Assembly: GCF_037975245.1 (NCBI RefSeq)
Contig: NC_092565.1
Coordinates: forward strand, 10,474,499 to 10,538,498
Source: Apostichopus japonicus
Lineage: Eukaryota; Echinodermata; Holothuroidea; Aspidochirotida; Stichopodidae
DNA length: 64,000 bases
Direction: 5' to 3'
A program made the translations under genes and the position numbers. Below, piece by piece: positions 1-13,107 of this stretch; within the stretch, counting starts at the first letter, position 1, and every line of letters begins with the position of its first letter. Below the pieces are notes generated by a model. The model did no database searches, was not told the DNA's origin, and saw only the letters and a program-made list of their open reading frames with translations.

Positions 1-754
1 CCTGTACAAACTTTGTATGATCCTAAAAGAGCATTGAAAACATGAAAACATGTTAGAACAAATTGATCGCTAAATTACATGATAGTAACTCACAGTTAAA
101 CATAAGATTTGCTTTATTGCAGCAGACGGGTGTGTTTGTGTGTGTTGCGCGGGGGGGGGGGGGGGGTACAGTAGGGAGGGGATGTAAGTACTAAAGCAAT
201 TGTATGAATGTATGAACATTAGAGTTTGGAGAATGGGACATCTCACCACACTCACAGTCTGATAAACTTTACCAACATTGTATATAAAAGAATTTGGTTA
301 TGTGAAGGTCAATCTCAAACATCATGCATTTAGTACCCTTTAATATCACTCATATCACAGCACCCCTACCTCCCCGCCCCCCCCCCCATCCCCACCGTCC
401 CCCTGCTCGTTATCAATGACTGACAATGTGGCAAATTGCATGAAACTAAGATGAATGTTTTTGTATCACAGGTTCAAAATGAGTCACAAAAACTGCATTG
501 ATTGAAAAACAGTGATCTGCAATTGCTTGAACCTTTCTTGACAGTTTGAAGTGTTAAACTATAACTTTATTTAGTGAAACAGTGTCATGATACAAGGTGA
601 CTTTGAAAGTTGCTTCTGTCCACAGTACCCTACTCACAACGCGAAGCTATCGTTAATCACATGGGATGGAGTGAAAATTACAGGTCAAAACGAATGATTT
701 CGTCATGACTGCACAAGAAAAGAGTTACTATCGGAGGGAGCTGACTTCACTAAC
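1..754. other. intron of the WDR1-like gene, continuing off the left edge
   Basis: The last visible WDR1 exon ends with a good splice donor at 753-754 (minus strand), so this stretch should be intron. I found no further WD-repeat coding match in it. It holds a long G run near 150-166 and a C run near 378-388, both simple sequence. The short open frame at 70-255 reads through the G run and is not credible. Confidence 0.6.
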
Positions 755-3700
755 CTTAAGCGTTCTGTTATACTTGAAAGGTGGGCCTTCATGAAATACT
801 GCCATGTAGTCGTCGCCACCGGTTGCCACACGGAAAGGACGGCAAGGTCTGTAATCCGCTGAATTGATGGCACTCGAGTGGTGTCCTATAATCCCTACCG
901 TAGTTCCAGTATCGATGATGATGGCTGCCCCAAATCTAATTTATAGAAAAACAAGTTGGGAAAGTTTGAAAACATTAACAAGTATATCCACTTGATAGTC
1001 AAGGGTTACAGTTACATCTGTGACCGCCTGACAATGGCAAAGATTTTGAGCATCTTGGCAAGAGTCGCATTAACTTCCTAAGAACTTATTTAAAGATAAC
1101 AACATCTGAAGATGATATGATTTTAATACTGTAATTTTGAACTTGAAGCAAGAAAGTGTCATGTAATGAATGCACTTGATCCTCACTGACTAACATTTGT
1201 TTTTGTAAAAATTGTATCCAAAGTTTATCAAATTTTCTACTTCAAACTAGGGATGCTATCACAATATGAAAATACCACATTCATTGGTTGACTTCTACAA
1301 GGCCACAGTTGTATCCCTGCCCAATCCAAGGTGAAAACAGAGTGCAAACATAAGGTAAAATGAAACATTTCATTGTCGGTGTGCAAACTGACTTTATGTG
1401 AAATGTGTCCAGATCAGGTGCTTTCTGGTGTAACTTGTGGCCACTTGAGGGTACTAACAAGGGGGCCATTGGCATTTTCTAAGCTATCATATAAGTCATT
1501 GCAGTGTGTGTATTAAATGATCAGGTAGCAACAGAGTACAAAATAAAACCTTTCTTGTCTGGAAAAAAAAATTGTCACAAAATATGGTTGGTTGATCAAT
1601 TACAAGAGATGGGGTTGGCTTCTCCCTTAAACATTCTTCCTGAATAAAAGAGAAGAGCAGAAGAGCACTTACTGGCTGTTTCCGTCTCCCACGATAACCA
1701 AACGCTTGCTATCCGGAGACCAACAAAGATCTCGGACCATGCCGCAGAAAGGCCTGTACTCGTACTTCAGGATGTGCTCTTTCTGGGTCGTGTCCCAGAT
1801 TCGGATTTTCCCTGATACGTCTGGAATAGCCAAAATTTTAAGAAAAAAACATTTCCATTAATTACTGTCAAAGGTTCACATAAAGATCTGACATGAAACT
1901 ACCGTCATCCTACACTTTTATGAGATTTTTAAGAAGGATTTTGAGATATCGAGGCTGTTAGTCAGGGCGCATAGTTGGTTATCATATTAAATGTGATGAC
2001 CTGATAAATCACTGTCAAAATATTTTCACACTTGATGGCAATTTTGTCACCTTTATGAGTGATCGGACATAGATTTGGTGACGATTTTTTCGAAGCTTAG
2101 GATGTTTCATCCCGGTCTAAAGAAACTTTACAAAGACTGCTAACATGACATGATATAAAACATTGTTGGCACCTACCTGCTGAGCAAATGTAGAACCCAG
2201 ACGGGGTATATTTAGCAACTGTAGCTTGCAAGGAATGTTCCCCGTAGATGTCAACCTCGGCTGGATCCTATATTGACAAGAGCACAATATTGAATTTGTA
2301 AGGTCTCTGTTATGGGGTCAATACTGCTTTACCTCTTGAATATTAATTAATGAACATCATTAACAGATGTCATATACTACTGTATGCCGTCATCATGAAA
2401 CAAACACAACCATCATTATTTCTGACAGAGGTTTATGCATCACCGATGAGGACAGACCATCTCATGGCCTGCACTTATATTACTCACTCTTAATTCTTAC
2501 CTGTTATATTCCTTTATACCCTATTAATTTTCTCACCCATGAAAGGAAACCTGTCATTATTACTTGGATAGATTTTTTATTATCTTTGAGTTCGGCCATT
2601 CTATGTTCATATGTTCTTTCTTTCTTTAATACCTGGAGAAGTCCCAAAGTGCATTTCCACTTTACCAACTCCATCTTAAACTCCATCTTCAAGTTACAAA
2701 GAGGGTTGTGCTGGATCCATCTAAAGAGGGTGGTGTTGGATCCATCTATCTGTGACTTGATGAACATTTAATTTAATTCCAGGTCACGACCTACTCCTAA
2801 TGAGAAAACTTGACCACGCTGCAGTAGATCAGTTTGCCACCAGGTTCGCAGTTATTTAACCTAGATTTAATTGTGGACGTAACTACACAAGTCACTTTAA
2901 CACTGTAATGTACCCTTGATCAATTAACTACCTGTAATCGTTTTTATTTTATTTTCATTTTTTCGTTGAAACTCTTTCTGCTAAAATAAGAATTCTTTTC
3001 ATGTCTATTCCGTAACAGTCTCATGGAAAATCTTTTAACACATGATACAGTATATGTTTGCTGGCAATAGGCTGTAAGAACAACACAATGGGTGGATCCT
3101 TGCTTTCATTGGAGTGACAGAATGATCGAATAACAAATAATAGGTTTTACTGCTCCAAAAATATTAACATACAGAGAGCTATAGTAAGATTTAAACTTTC
3201 AGCTGCTTGACACAAGGAACATATGAAAATGCTAGCCATGTCAGTCCAACTTTAGATTGACTAGCAAGAACTGAAAAGATTGCTCAAAGAACCAAGACCT
3301 GATAAATTAAACAGACCTCTATATTTCTGATGAAAACATATCTCCCATTACAGTACAGGATAGTTTTGCCTTTTGGATCTGGTCCAAGTGCAAAGGCCCT
3401 TCCTCGTTCTACAAATGGTAGACTGGCAAATGCTCCCTCTGTAAAAATGTGGAAAGAAACAAATTAAGCATTTAATTAAGGTAGTCTACTTAATGCCCTA
3501 ATTTATTATGCTTCACTCTGTATTTAGTAGCCTCATTTTGTTTTTTGCCTGTAACAAGTATATATCATCGGTAATGCAATTAATGTTTAGGCCTTGGCTG
3601 ACAGAATTATTACGCTACCAGCATTACCATATTTATCTGAAGGGTGGAAAAAAACTTAATGTTCTACTGTCTAAGTTGAGGTTTTCCCACTCAAGTTTGT

Positions 3701-4223
3701 GTCAGAACACTGTCCTGAAAGCTTTTCAAGTGCTGATTTTATATACAATGCTGGGGTAACATCAACAAATTAGGACATTTCAATGAAAATTTGGCGTTAG
3801 ATTAGATTATATAGCTCCCAATTGAGTCACATTACTGCGGAAGATAAAAGTAGCATCCATTCAAGTCCAAAATAGTCCTAGATCCAGTACTACTAGCCTA
3901 GGTAGAACTAGGCCGAGCCTATTTAAAATTGAGGTCTATGGCCTAGCTGTTAAGAAGGTTAAAATTGGTACTTTCTATGTAAGCGAAGGCATACAATGGT
4001 ACATCAACATTTGTAACGCTTTTGGTCTCTGGATAAACCAACGTCATTCTTTTGCAACTTAGATAAACTGATTATTCTAACTTCTAAGTTTATGCCGATT
4101 GTTCGTCATAACTAAGGCCTTACAACATATTTGGCTAGGCGTTGCTGTAGGGCTAGGCCTAAGTCAGTGTTACTATTGTGACCCGTTATTGGAGTAATGT
4201 TACTTACTGTATTCGAAGCTCAT
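755..4223 (-). CDS. WDR1: WDR1 / actin-interacting protein 1, N-terminal part (5 exons, incomplete)
   Basis: WD-repeat protein that, in its family, works with cofilin to disassemble actin filaments in the cytoplasm. Five coding exons read on the minus strand: 4208-4223 (ATG at 4221-4223, residues MSFEY), 3317-3438, 2177-2267, 1673-1820 and 755-935. All have GT-AG borders, the phases agree, and they sum to exactly 186 codons. Recognisable WDR1 stretches are [53 protein letters not shown] and [19 protein letters not shown], in the order of known family members. These cover the first WD blades of a protein that normally has about 600 residues, so roughly two-thirds lies beyond the left edge. The family match is strong from residue 6 onward. 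The 16-nt first exon rests on phase, donor quality and position. No promoter motif is convincing upstream of 4223. Confidence 0.92.
936..1672 (-). other. WDR1 intron 4
   Basis: Bounded by a donor at 1671-1672 and an acceptor AG at 936-937 on the minus strand. The open frame at 1281-1475 has no splice signals or family resemblance. I see nothing else in it. Confidence 0.8.
2268..3316 (-). other. WDR1 intron 2
   Basis: Lies between the exons ending in NIE and beginning DPAEV. Overlapping open frames on both strands at 2367-2771 have no family resemblance and fall wholly inside the intron. No repeat is obvious. Confidence 0.8.
3439..4207 (-). other. WDR1 intron 1
   Basis: Separates the five-codon first coding exon from the exon that begins in the FASLP block. 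AT-rich; no other feature seen. Confidence 0.75.
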
Positions 4224-5083
4224 CCTGATTCACGGATGCAAACCTTTATTTTCTATAAAATGGTCAATTCCTCGACTCCTTTTTGTTTCCCGCAGTAAGT
4301 GCGAGGATACTTTTTTCTTTTAATCCTTCTTTAGCCTATATGATTGGCAGTCCCCTTGTTTCGTTGGTTAGGCCAGTGTACAGTTGTTGTAGGCTGAGCA
4401 GTGTGTAAATTTCAATAGCACGATCGAATGCCCATGATAGTAGAAGCCTGGATAGTACATGCCAGCGATTTACTTCCGGGTACAAGCATGGGCGGCGCTA
4501 TGTACAATGTCTATATATGGTCGTACACTTAAAAGTGATATGAATATTAATAATGCGTCAGAACACGGCGCTCCCATACGTGGACAAACACACAAACAAA
4601 CACATCTTAAGAAATTCTTTCGAGAAAAGTCAAAAGTGTGGACTTATCAGCACCGATAAATAAGAAGGCTACTCAGGCAATCAGCCCAGAAATTGCAGAC
4701 AATTTCGAGCTGATAATCAAACTAAGTTTGTGTGTATATCTATATTCGCCTGCATGAAAACAATTGTTCTGAAAGTTATGTCAGAATCCCCTTCCTCCAT
4801 ATTGCTTCCCCTCCCCTTCCCTCTACTTCCTTTCCGTCTCCCTTCCTTTGTTTGTATTTTTGTATTCAATCCTTTCTATAGACAGCCTCCATGACTCATT
4901 TACAGCCTACATCACTGGTGATGCACCACCGAGGCACTATATTTATATATGGTAATATCTTATTTCCTCCAAAACAATTAATAACACTGATCCATGTCCA
5001 TCCATGACAGCTGGTTGATTTTAAAAATCGCACACGCTCTGGCTAAAGCAATGCGGCTGAGTTCATTTGTTGCAAGGGAAGCA
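4224..5083. other. 5' flank of WDR1-like gene
   Basis: Should hold the WDR1 5' UTR and promoter, reading leftwards. No clear TATA or CpG-rich core can be picked by eye. The open frame at 4459-4659 (plus) has no recognisable motif. A pyrimidine-rich stretch sits near 4785-4860. Confidence 0.4.
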
Positions 5084-5227
5084 GGTCACTTCGCCCAACA
5101 ACCATTTCGCCCAACCAGCCTGGTCATTTCGCCCAACCAGCCTGGTCATTTCTCCCAACCAGCCTGGTCATTTCGCCCAACCAGCATGGTCATTTCGCCC
5201 AACCAGCATGGTCATTTCGCCCAACCT
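5084..5227 (+). repeat. 22-bp tandem repeat (about 6 copies)
   Basis: The unit tggtcatttcgcccaaccag plus two bases recurs with exact 22-bp spacing; the 'tggt' starts are at 5121, 5143, 5165, 5187 and 5209. Copies differ by single bases (gcctgg versus gcatgg, tcgccc versus tctccc). The open frame at 4994-5230 only translates this repeat. Confidence 0.9.
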
Positions 5228-5539
5228 TGATTAAATATGATACTTTAGTAAGGAAACGTCCAGGAATTGTTAACGTTACGGGATACGAACTGAATATTAA
5301 GGAAACTTGAAGTCGTGGTTAAGTTGATTACATATGAGATTACATATGTGGTTACATTGATACAGTGGTTACATTGATTTTAATATAGAACTTCAATATT
5401 ACGGACGGGTTTTATATTTTATTTTTTCAATTTAATAAGGAAACGTTCGGGAATTGTAAGTCGGTAGGATTGATCAGTGTTTTAGGGGTTAGGTTTCATA
5501 GGTTTTTATGGAGACCGATTCCCCTTTGTTTGTATAACA

Positions 5540-5611
5540 TTAAATTAACACTATGTAGAACTAGATAAACACCTATAGGTGTTTATCTAGCTCTACATAG
5601 TGTTAATTTAA
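5540..5611. repeat. 72-bp near-perfect palindrome
   Basis: Two 36-nt arms meet at ACCTATAGGT (5571-5580). The arms match except for one position (agaactag versus agctctac region). There is no loop, so this would extrude as a cruciform or fold into a hairpin in RNA. It lies inside the 5084-6002 element. Confidence 0.9.
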
Positions 5612-6002
5612 CTGCTGTGAACAACACCCTTGATTAATGCCTGGCGGACTTGATAAACGCTTCACCGAAGTCATCAAGCAGAACAATAGCTGTGGATTAA
5701 TAAACCAAATTGAACTAGTGAAATAGAAAAGGTGATATTATTCCACACCGATTCCCCTTAGTTTGTGTAATAAAATAACTTCCATTGTATGCGCAACCGC
5801 CTAAAGTAGTGTAATACCCGAATAACCCGAAATAACTGCTTAGACTCTGTTCAATATCGAGCGGACCTCACTTTTTTACCTACCACGAAGTAACATAACC
5901 CAAAATAAATCAAATTGAACTAGTGAAATAGAAAAAGTAATAATATTCTGACTGAATATTAGTAAAAAAAGGTTGTTGAAATGGTTGTTGGGCGAAGTGA
6001 CC

Positions 6003-9000
6003 AGAAAGCGTTGCAAGACGCCTCACCTGTAACAGTACTGGCCACACCCGTTTAATTTATTAAATACATGGCGACCAAAACTTGAGACGTCCGTCGGCCT
6101 AAACTCGAAAGCTATTAGAGTGAATTTTGAAATCCATTTCGAAGAGGACTATTTAAGGATGACTTCGAGGCAGAATTTAAATGTTTCCATGAGTTGTATT
6201 GCTCGTATTGTTACTATATAGCTCAGTATTCCGGTGTTCATATTTTATAGGCTCCTGTCTCTAAGGAGGTGACGTCATCGGATGGTCAGTCCAAGTCTAT
6301 GGGATTGCTTTATAAACTCTATATAACTCAACAAATCAGAAAGCCAATACACTTATTGATTACTTGCCGCAGTTAAATTTATAAGAATATTGAATGAAAA
6401 CTGAACAGAAAAGTTTTGCTTTTGGAGTATAGCCCTTTAAAGAAAGTTCAGTCAGGCCAAATGATTAAAAGTGTCTTACTGAGGGTGCTGTTCTTGAAGT
6501 GGTTAACCACTTTCGCTTTTTTAGCAAATTCGGTTACTCCCCTTTAGATTAAAGATCCCAGTGGAATACACCTGGATATTAGATTGAACACATACCATCT
6601 TACAGCCTTTCAAAGTTTATCTGGGCTCCACACTTAACAAGCAATGGTCTCCCCCCCCCCCAGGGTAGTGTGACCTTCGCCATCATTACTTTGTGCCATA
6701 GTTTTAGCAATGCAAAATACATTTAATCTGTGGAACAAAAACCCTTTTGCTAATCTGGGTCATTGCACAAAGTCATTGCCTGTGTTTTCTACATTTTGAA
6801 TGATTGCTTATCTGTCAATGAACTCTGAACTCAGTGTTTTATTTAAAAACACAAGAATATATAGCACCCCCCCCCCCTTCAACCCCCCAACTGAATTAAC
6901 AGTTTGATTTTAGTTAAACACTTGATTTACATATTATAAACAGTTGATCTGCATTTTATTAACAGCTGTTTTGTGTATCATAAACAGGATGTAAAAAATC
7001 TTTTTCGCTCAGCTCTTGTTACACCTTTTCATATTTAATTCACACCTGGGCGTGATGCTGTGTTTCACTACGTAAGGAAACAAAATGGCATTCTTGAGAA
7101 CAATATCAATTAACAACAAAGAAATAACCAGAAAGAATATAAGGGAAAAATTAAATCAATTTAAAGGTTCTTTGTATTAAAATAAACAACTCGTCAACCT
7201 GTAAGAAGTTAATCGATTTAATTAATAATGCATAATATTAATTGGAAGACTAGCAAAGAAGAAATAATAATGACACTGAGTTAAAAGTAAAATGTTGAAA
7301 AGAAATTAATAAATACAGCAACTCTTTTACTACAACAACAAAAAAGTAGAAGAAAGTTAAGAACAAAACAAAAGATCATAATGTTGGAAGACAGACCAGT
7401 TTGGTGTTTAGCATTCTGCATAATTTAAGTCACAACTGAACAGGTACCAAACAACATTGTAGGAGACAGCGATGGTGCCAGCACCGAATAACAGGCAGGG
7501 AGTTGAAGATTTCAAAGGTAGGGACGGAAAATATTAACCACATGATCAAACATTTCACTATAAAAGAGAGGAAGGGGGTTGGAGAGAGGTGGTTAAAATC
7601 AGTTTTACCAAATTGCCTGCTAAGGGTTGAGGAGGGGGCAGTGTGGAGATTTTCTGATAGGAATTCTTGATATCTCCTTTCGTTCTCTGCAATATTAAAC
7701 ACAACCCTAAATTTGAATGATTCCGGAATAAATTAGTTTTGGCAGTGAAGTAATTAGTCCAAGACACCCGAAACTGGAGAAAGGACACAATCCAACCAAA
7801 CAATTGAAATTTAAGACCTAGTGCATGACATCAGCAGGTTTGCGAATATTATTTCCTGATAATCAGGATATAACTACTTATGAATTAGACAGCTCAATGC
7901 TACATATCAACTACTTATATGTATACTTATATATTTCCCCATCATTCCACACAAATCAATTTCTTCAAAAACTTTTGAGCACAGACATTAATACAACTTC
8001 ACCAAGCCAACTCCCTCCAACCCCGACCCCTGCCCTATTTTGTCTTTACCAGTCTTCTAGCTTTTCCTGTCCATCCATCCATCATCTACATCATAGGAGA
8101 TGTGGCTGGCTTACTGTGGCCGGGTGACAGAGGCTGCCTTGGCCAAAACTAAATATCTTGGTCCCCCGCCCCCCCCCCGGCCTTTGTGAGACATATCACT
8201 AAATCATGCATTGGATAAACTGTTCTATACTCTTTTTATGTTCAAGAGAATCATCCTCCCTCATACCATTCCCTCTTATCTTACCCCTCCCCAACCATCA
8301 CCTCCCACAAAAAGCCCCTCAACCAGTCCCCCTGATGACAAAAAAACATTACATTAGCAGAGCTTCACAATTGTATATACAGCAATGTTTTGCCCCATGT
8401 AAAAATCCAGTCTTGTTTTAAGCCGTCTTTGCTTCTTTTTGTATAATATTTATGGTTCAATTTTTTGTTTGTTTATGAATCCTTGGTTTGCCTTCTTCCA
8501 AAAAAAAAATATCGAAACAACATTAACAGTCACAATAACCTTGATAAAAATGAGCTTTTAACATAAAAAGCAAAGAGCAACATCAACATCCAAAAATATC
8601 TTGGCTTTTCATATCAACAGAAAAATAATCTGTACTTTTAATTTAAAGCACCCTTGAAAAGTGAAAAAATAAGCACAAAAAAAAAAGAACAAACAACAAA
8701 TTAGTGCGCTTTGAAAGAAGCATTTTGAGCAGGATATAACACCATAGAAGAAAATATATCATAAATAATTCTTATAATGCCCTTTAATAGTCGAACAAAA
8801 CCTTGCTGTCAAATACTGTTCAGTTGTCATGTCAATCACCACACATGGACCTGACCAAAGTATCCCCAATGCTACAAGGCTCTAACACAATTCAAACTTT
8901 AATACTTGAAAATGGCAGCATTTGAACAGTACTTTCCGGGGGGGAGTAAAAAATAAGGGGTAGAGAGGGAAGGGTGACGAGGAGTAAAAAGAAGTGTTGC

Positions 9001-9761
9001 AAAGGGGGAGGGTGACGGAGGGGTCACTTTCTTGCTAAGACTTACAATAACAAAGAAGAGGCTGAAAAGTTCCCAAGAACCATTCATGCATCTGAATTGT
9101 CTGAATACAAATGGAATTTATCAATTTCATTCATGAAACTATAAGAATCTTACAATTTTTTTTAATTTATCACACACCTTATTGATCATTATGGGTTTTA
9201 TGGCTTCCGAAAATTTGGTTTCACATTTTAACAAAATAGGAAAGAAATATGTATATTACCTTCTGTAAGGATTCATTCACTTCATATCACTATTTAATAT
9301 AAAAAAAATGAATCAATTCAAAACGTTACAATATCGTAACTATGATGACAACCGTTGTAGTAACGATGATGTAAATTAGCTTCAATGTCTTTTTATCCCT
9401 GTAATATATGAACAAAAATGAAAATCCCCCTGCTCTCGTCCACACCTCCTCCACACATGCTCACAAAAGAAAAATGGCAGTCAAGTATTCACACATTATA
9501 TGGTAACACATTATGATATCTTTTACAGCAAATCAAAGGATAAGAATCTTAATAGAAAACTATTGACACTCTAAAATGTTTAGAAAATATGAGATTGGAA
9601 AGACATATATGTTGATGCTTTGAAAATTATAGGACAGACAGTATTAAAGACGCAAACCTTTATGGATTGCATCAAAAATTTCAAAGGCACTTTGGTAAAG
9701 GTTATAAAAGTTCTTTTGCAATGTTAAATGTTGTGGTCAATACTTGATTACCTGTAACAGG
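6003..9761. other. intergenic / possible distal 3' region, no gene seen
   Basis: AT-rich sequence with C runs at about 6651-6662, 6867-6877 and 8165-8178, and several A tracts. Open frames here (7430-7803 minus, 7825-8421 plus, 8899-9087 minus) are short, low-complexity or proline/serine-rich from CT-rich DNA, with no splice context. Confidence 0.5.
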
Positions 9762-10090
9762 CAGGGGCACAACCACCTTTTTTTCTCGGGAGGGGGGGGA
9801 GGGGCTAAGATGTGAAGTCATTCAGGGGGAGTCTATGACGAGGGGTGTTCTAGATCATTTTGGTTTTAAAATGGAGGGTACTTAGATCAGTAAAATGGTG
9901 AAATATTTTGCAACATTTCAACAACCTGTTGATGATTTTTTGACTGTTTAGGTCGATTCCCATATATGTGTTATATATTTATGTACTGCATACTAGGGTT
10001 GTTGAAAAAATTCTGTCTACCAGAGGGCGTAGGGTGGGGGGAGGGGTGTGCTGAGCCCTAGGGTATGAAGTGCATGTGGTTGTTTCCCTG
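9762..10090. mobile_element. short hAT-like non-autonomous element (decayed)
   Basis: The left end reads CAGGGGCACAACCAC and the right end, in reverse complement, CAGGGAAACAACCAC. These are 13 of 15 matching bases that start with CAG, as in hAT elements. Flanking octamers gtaacagg (9754-9761) and gtgacatg (10091-10098) agree at 6 of 8 positions, as an aged 8-bp duplication would. The inside is 329 bp, with G-rich tracts near both ends and no coding frame. Confidence 0.5.
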
Positions 10091-13000
10091 GTGACATGAA
10101 CATACAGTTAGATAAGTTAAAAAAAAGATTGAAATAACAGATTTAGTTCAAATGATATATAAACTGCAAGATTTAAGAATTTAAAGGCACTCTCACAGGA
10201 AATAAAATCTTACCCTTTATTAGCAGAAACTGATAGTTTTCATTTGTTATTAACTGCACTAATTTCTACACAAATATACCCTATGTCTTTGTTTCTTAAT
10301 ACAAAGAAATATATCGAAAATTATGAGCTGCAAAATAACTATGCATCATTCAATTTTTTTTTGGTCAAGACACTTCTAAAATATTACTGTCATTCTAAAC
10401 TTTCTTATTAGAAAAGGAAATGGTTATATCAATGACTTTATGTTGCATTTGCTAGATCTGTTGTAATACAATACAGCACCACTAAAGGAAAGACAGAGAT
10501 ACCTAAAACCTTAACCTGGTACTTTAGTCCACCAAAATACACTAGAAACTGTGAATTCAGGCATAAACTTAAAAGCTTTTACAACCTTATGCAGTACAAA
10601 AAAAGACAAGATTTTTGTTGTGAAGGCAACTCATAGGAAACAATTGTTTTGACGAGTAGAAAAAGGAACATAATCTAATAAGAATCCTGGGTGTTAGTTT
10701 CATCGAAATCCTACATGCCATTTATTGAGATAGGTTTATTTGAATTTGATATGTTTTGTTTCAAAACTGAACTCTAAGCAAACAAGTAAGACATTACAAA
10801 TGCACAACTGCAAAAACCAAAATCTTATTTTTCATCAAACTTTCATTTTGAGTTTTTATACTTGAACCGACCGATGATACTATGTACTGCAATATAACAT
10901 CATAAGTCACATTCATACAATTACAAATTCATAGTTTGCACACATTCTACATGGCGCAAGAAATGTGAAACACTTGCTGAATAGGGGAGGTGCTCACAAC
11001 ACAAAAGATAAATTTACAGAACAAAACCGAGAACAGATAATTAAAATTAATTGAAAGTAATTTACAAACCCGGCAGCATGATCGCCTAAATTGTTTGACA
11101 GTACCATATAAAATAACCCAAAGTAGTAAATATATACCCTCCTTAGCAACCGGTAGCTTTAGGCTTTGGCAGCTCAGACAGATTTGTGGTTTCCAATTAA
11201 CATAGCAAGTCCAACAAGGCACCCCCTAAAATAACAGATATGTGAGGCTATTTGTTTTGTCAGCTTCACAAAATATACTGCAATCAGCTAAGTAAATACA
11301 CCAATAATAAGATTCAACCATAAGGAACATTTTCCAGGGGTAAACGAAGTCACCATAGCAACTTCACATTTGAGAACAAAACTCTAACTGGCTGGTACAG
11401 TCAATTGTGCATGCAGTATAACATAGCCTGCCACACAAAGATAGGAACACTTCGAACACAAAATAGTTTGTAAACGATTTGCTGCATTTGTGCTGACTCA
11501 TAGAGAAAGTTTCAACTCTTAAGCTTGACATCCTTAGCCTAACCTTAAAACCCTTTTTTTTGTCAGAAGCAGAAGTGAACTTAGGGCTAAACCTAAGTTG
11601 CATATGAGACATACACACTGACTATAGGGAAGTTTGCCCATGGTTGCACCACTTTCTGTTCATATCAAACTACAGACTTAATTACCTTTGTCTACTCAAT
11701 ATTACACGATACTGATCTCTAAACCACAATGGCAACTTTCTGTGTATAGTTACTTGCCAAAATAGAAAAGCTAAAATATTTTTTACACAGCTTTAGGCAT
11801 TAATATTGGCAACTTGTTAACAATTAGATTTGAGTTATAGTTTACTTTAATAACAAATATATTAGCTAACTGTTAAATTGGGACACGAAATAGCAACAAA
11901 GCAATGGTACATGCTAACTTTTTTCAAGTAAAAGGTTGTTGAGATGAATTTTTGACCTCTGCTGATCCTTGACCCCCACTAAAACAATAAGGACCTTCTT
12001 ACTCATTATGCCAAAGCTGTATGCCAACTTGGCACTTACCACATTTTTCAATATTCCCTTCTTTGATCCTTCAGTTGACTTCAAGTAACCTTTGACTTCC
12101 ACCGCAAGATGTAGGCACATCATAAGTTCAACATACTATGTGCACATGCACACATTCTTCAAGTCGTAGGCATCCACAGTTCGACCATGGCTGACCTTTA
12201 ATCGACAGAAACAAAACAAATATAGGAACCTTTAAGTCATTATGAACATGCTACATGTAAAGTATGACAATTGTCATCAACTCAACAAAGGAAGACTTTG
12301 ACCTATTTCTCCAACTTAATTGTAAAATCCATGCACTTGACTTACAGGTAGCTTCTAACTTTGAAAAAACAAAGGAACTATAACTTCAGCAAAAGGAAAG
12401 ACTTCATAGAAATAAATATATAACTTATTAAAGTAGGTTTTCCATACTTGACAAAGTCATTCACTCGGATGATTCTGGAATCATCGTTGGTGACAGTTCA
12501 TGCACATAATAGCAAAAGGAGATGCTGTTCCATAGTACAGAGACCTCTTAAGTTCACTATCAGAAATGTCTCGTAACATGTAGGCAATTCCCAGTTTGTT
12601 GTGGTTGGGGGATTTGGGGTTTTTTTTCTCCTTTTCTTTTTTTTTACTTATGTTTTTTTTTTATTCTGATTAATAACAATATGATCTGAGCCAGAAAATT
12701 ATTAACTTACTCAAAGCTTAAAGTTCCTGCATGTTATCTTAATTTGTAATTCTGTCTTTCCATTTTCCCCTTAAATCACTGTTCGCCAATATAAGTTTGG
12801 AAAGGTACAGTCGATGTAAGCATTTGTAAGCCGTTATTCAGATGTAGCAACTTTGTGCTAGCTACTTAACACAAAGGATCTCAAGAGAATAAAAAACTTT
12901 AGCACATCTGTACCCATTCAAAATTTCAGTGTTTCTTGTGAGTTGCAAAATCAGGCCAAATACCCCTCCTACCAACCCCCCCCCCCCTGCAATCTTTAGT

Positions 13001-13107
13001 TCATCACACCCACAGCCACACTTCATATAAACACATAAAAAAAATCAGGCTTCAACTCCATATAACAAATTAAGTAATAGAGCGATGCCTTCCCCTTACC
13101 CAATTCC
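10091..13107. other. 3' side of the zinc-finger gene; UTR and unassigned sequence
   Basis: No credible coding exon. The first several hundred bases left of the zinc-finger stop codon are probably 3' UTR. A block at about 11935-12130 contains decayed copies of the 'gacctttgacctccac' satellite that is more abundant at 17.5-18.8 kb. Open frames at 10947-11222, 11364-11618 and 11914-12123 show no family resemblance. Confidence 0.45.
12660..12665 (-). terminator. candidate polyadenylation signal for the zinc-finger gene
   Basis: AATAAA on the minus strand, about 440 nt past the stop codon. The downstream sequence is A-rich rather than GU-rich, so the actual cleavage site could be elsewhere. Confidence 0.3.

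Larger units (their letters stand above)
5084..6002. mobile_element. fold-back-like element with 25-bp terminal inverted repeats
   Basis: The 25 bases at 5084-5108 (beginning ggtcacttcgcccaac) are repeated exactly in reverse complement at 5978-6002. Just inside the left end, a 22-bp unit related to the end sequence is tandemly repeated. Near the middle is a 72-bp palindrome. Internal direct repeats are also present: an 'aaattgaactagtgaaatag' block near 5708 and again near 5911, an 'accgattcccctt' block near 5514 and 5746, and a 'taaggaaacgt' block near 5248 and 5436. There is no transposase frame, so it is non-autonomous. No clean target-site duplication is visible, though 'gttgcaag' occurs in both flanks. 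The superfamily is not recognised. Confidence 0.6.

Noticed and set aside
2367-2771. 134-codon plus frame and 87-codon minus frame
   Set aside because: They lie in a WDR1 intron on both strands, with no family resemblance.
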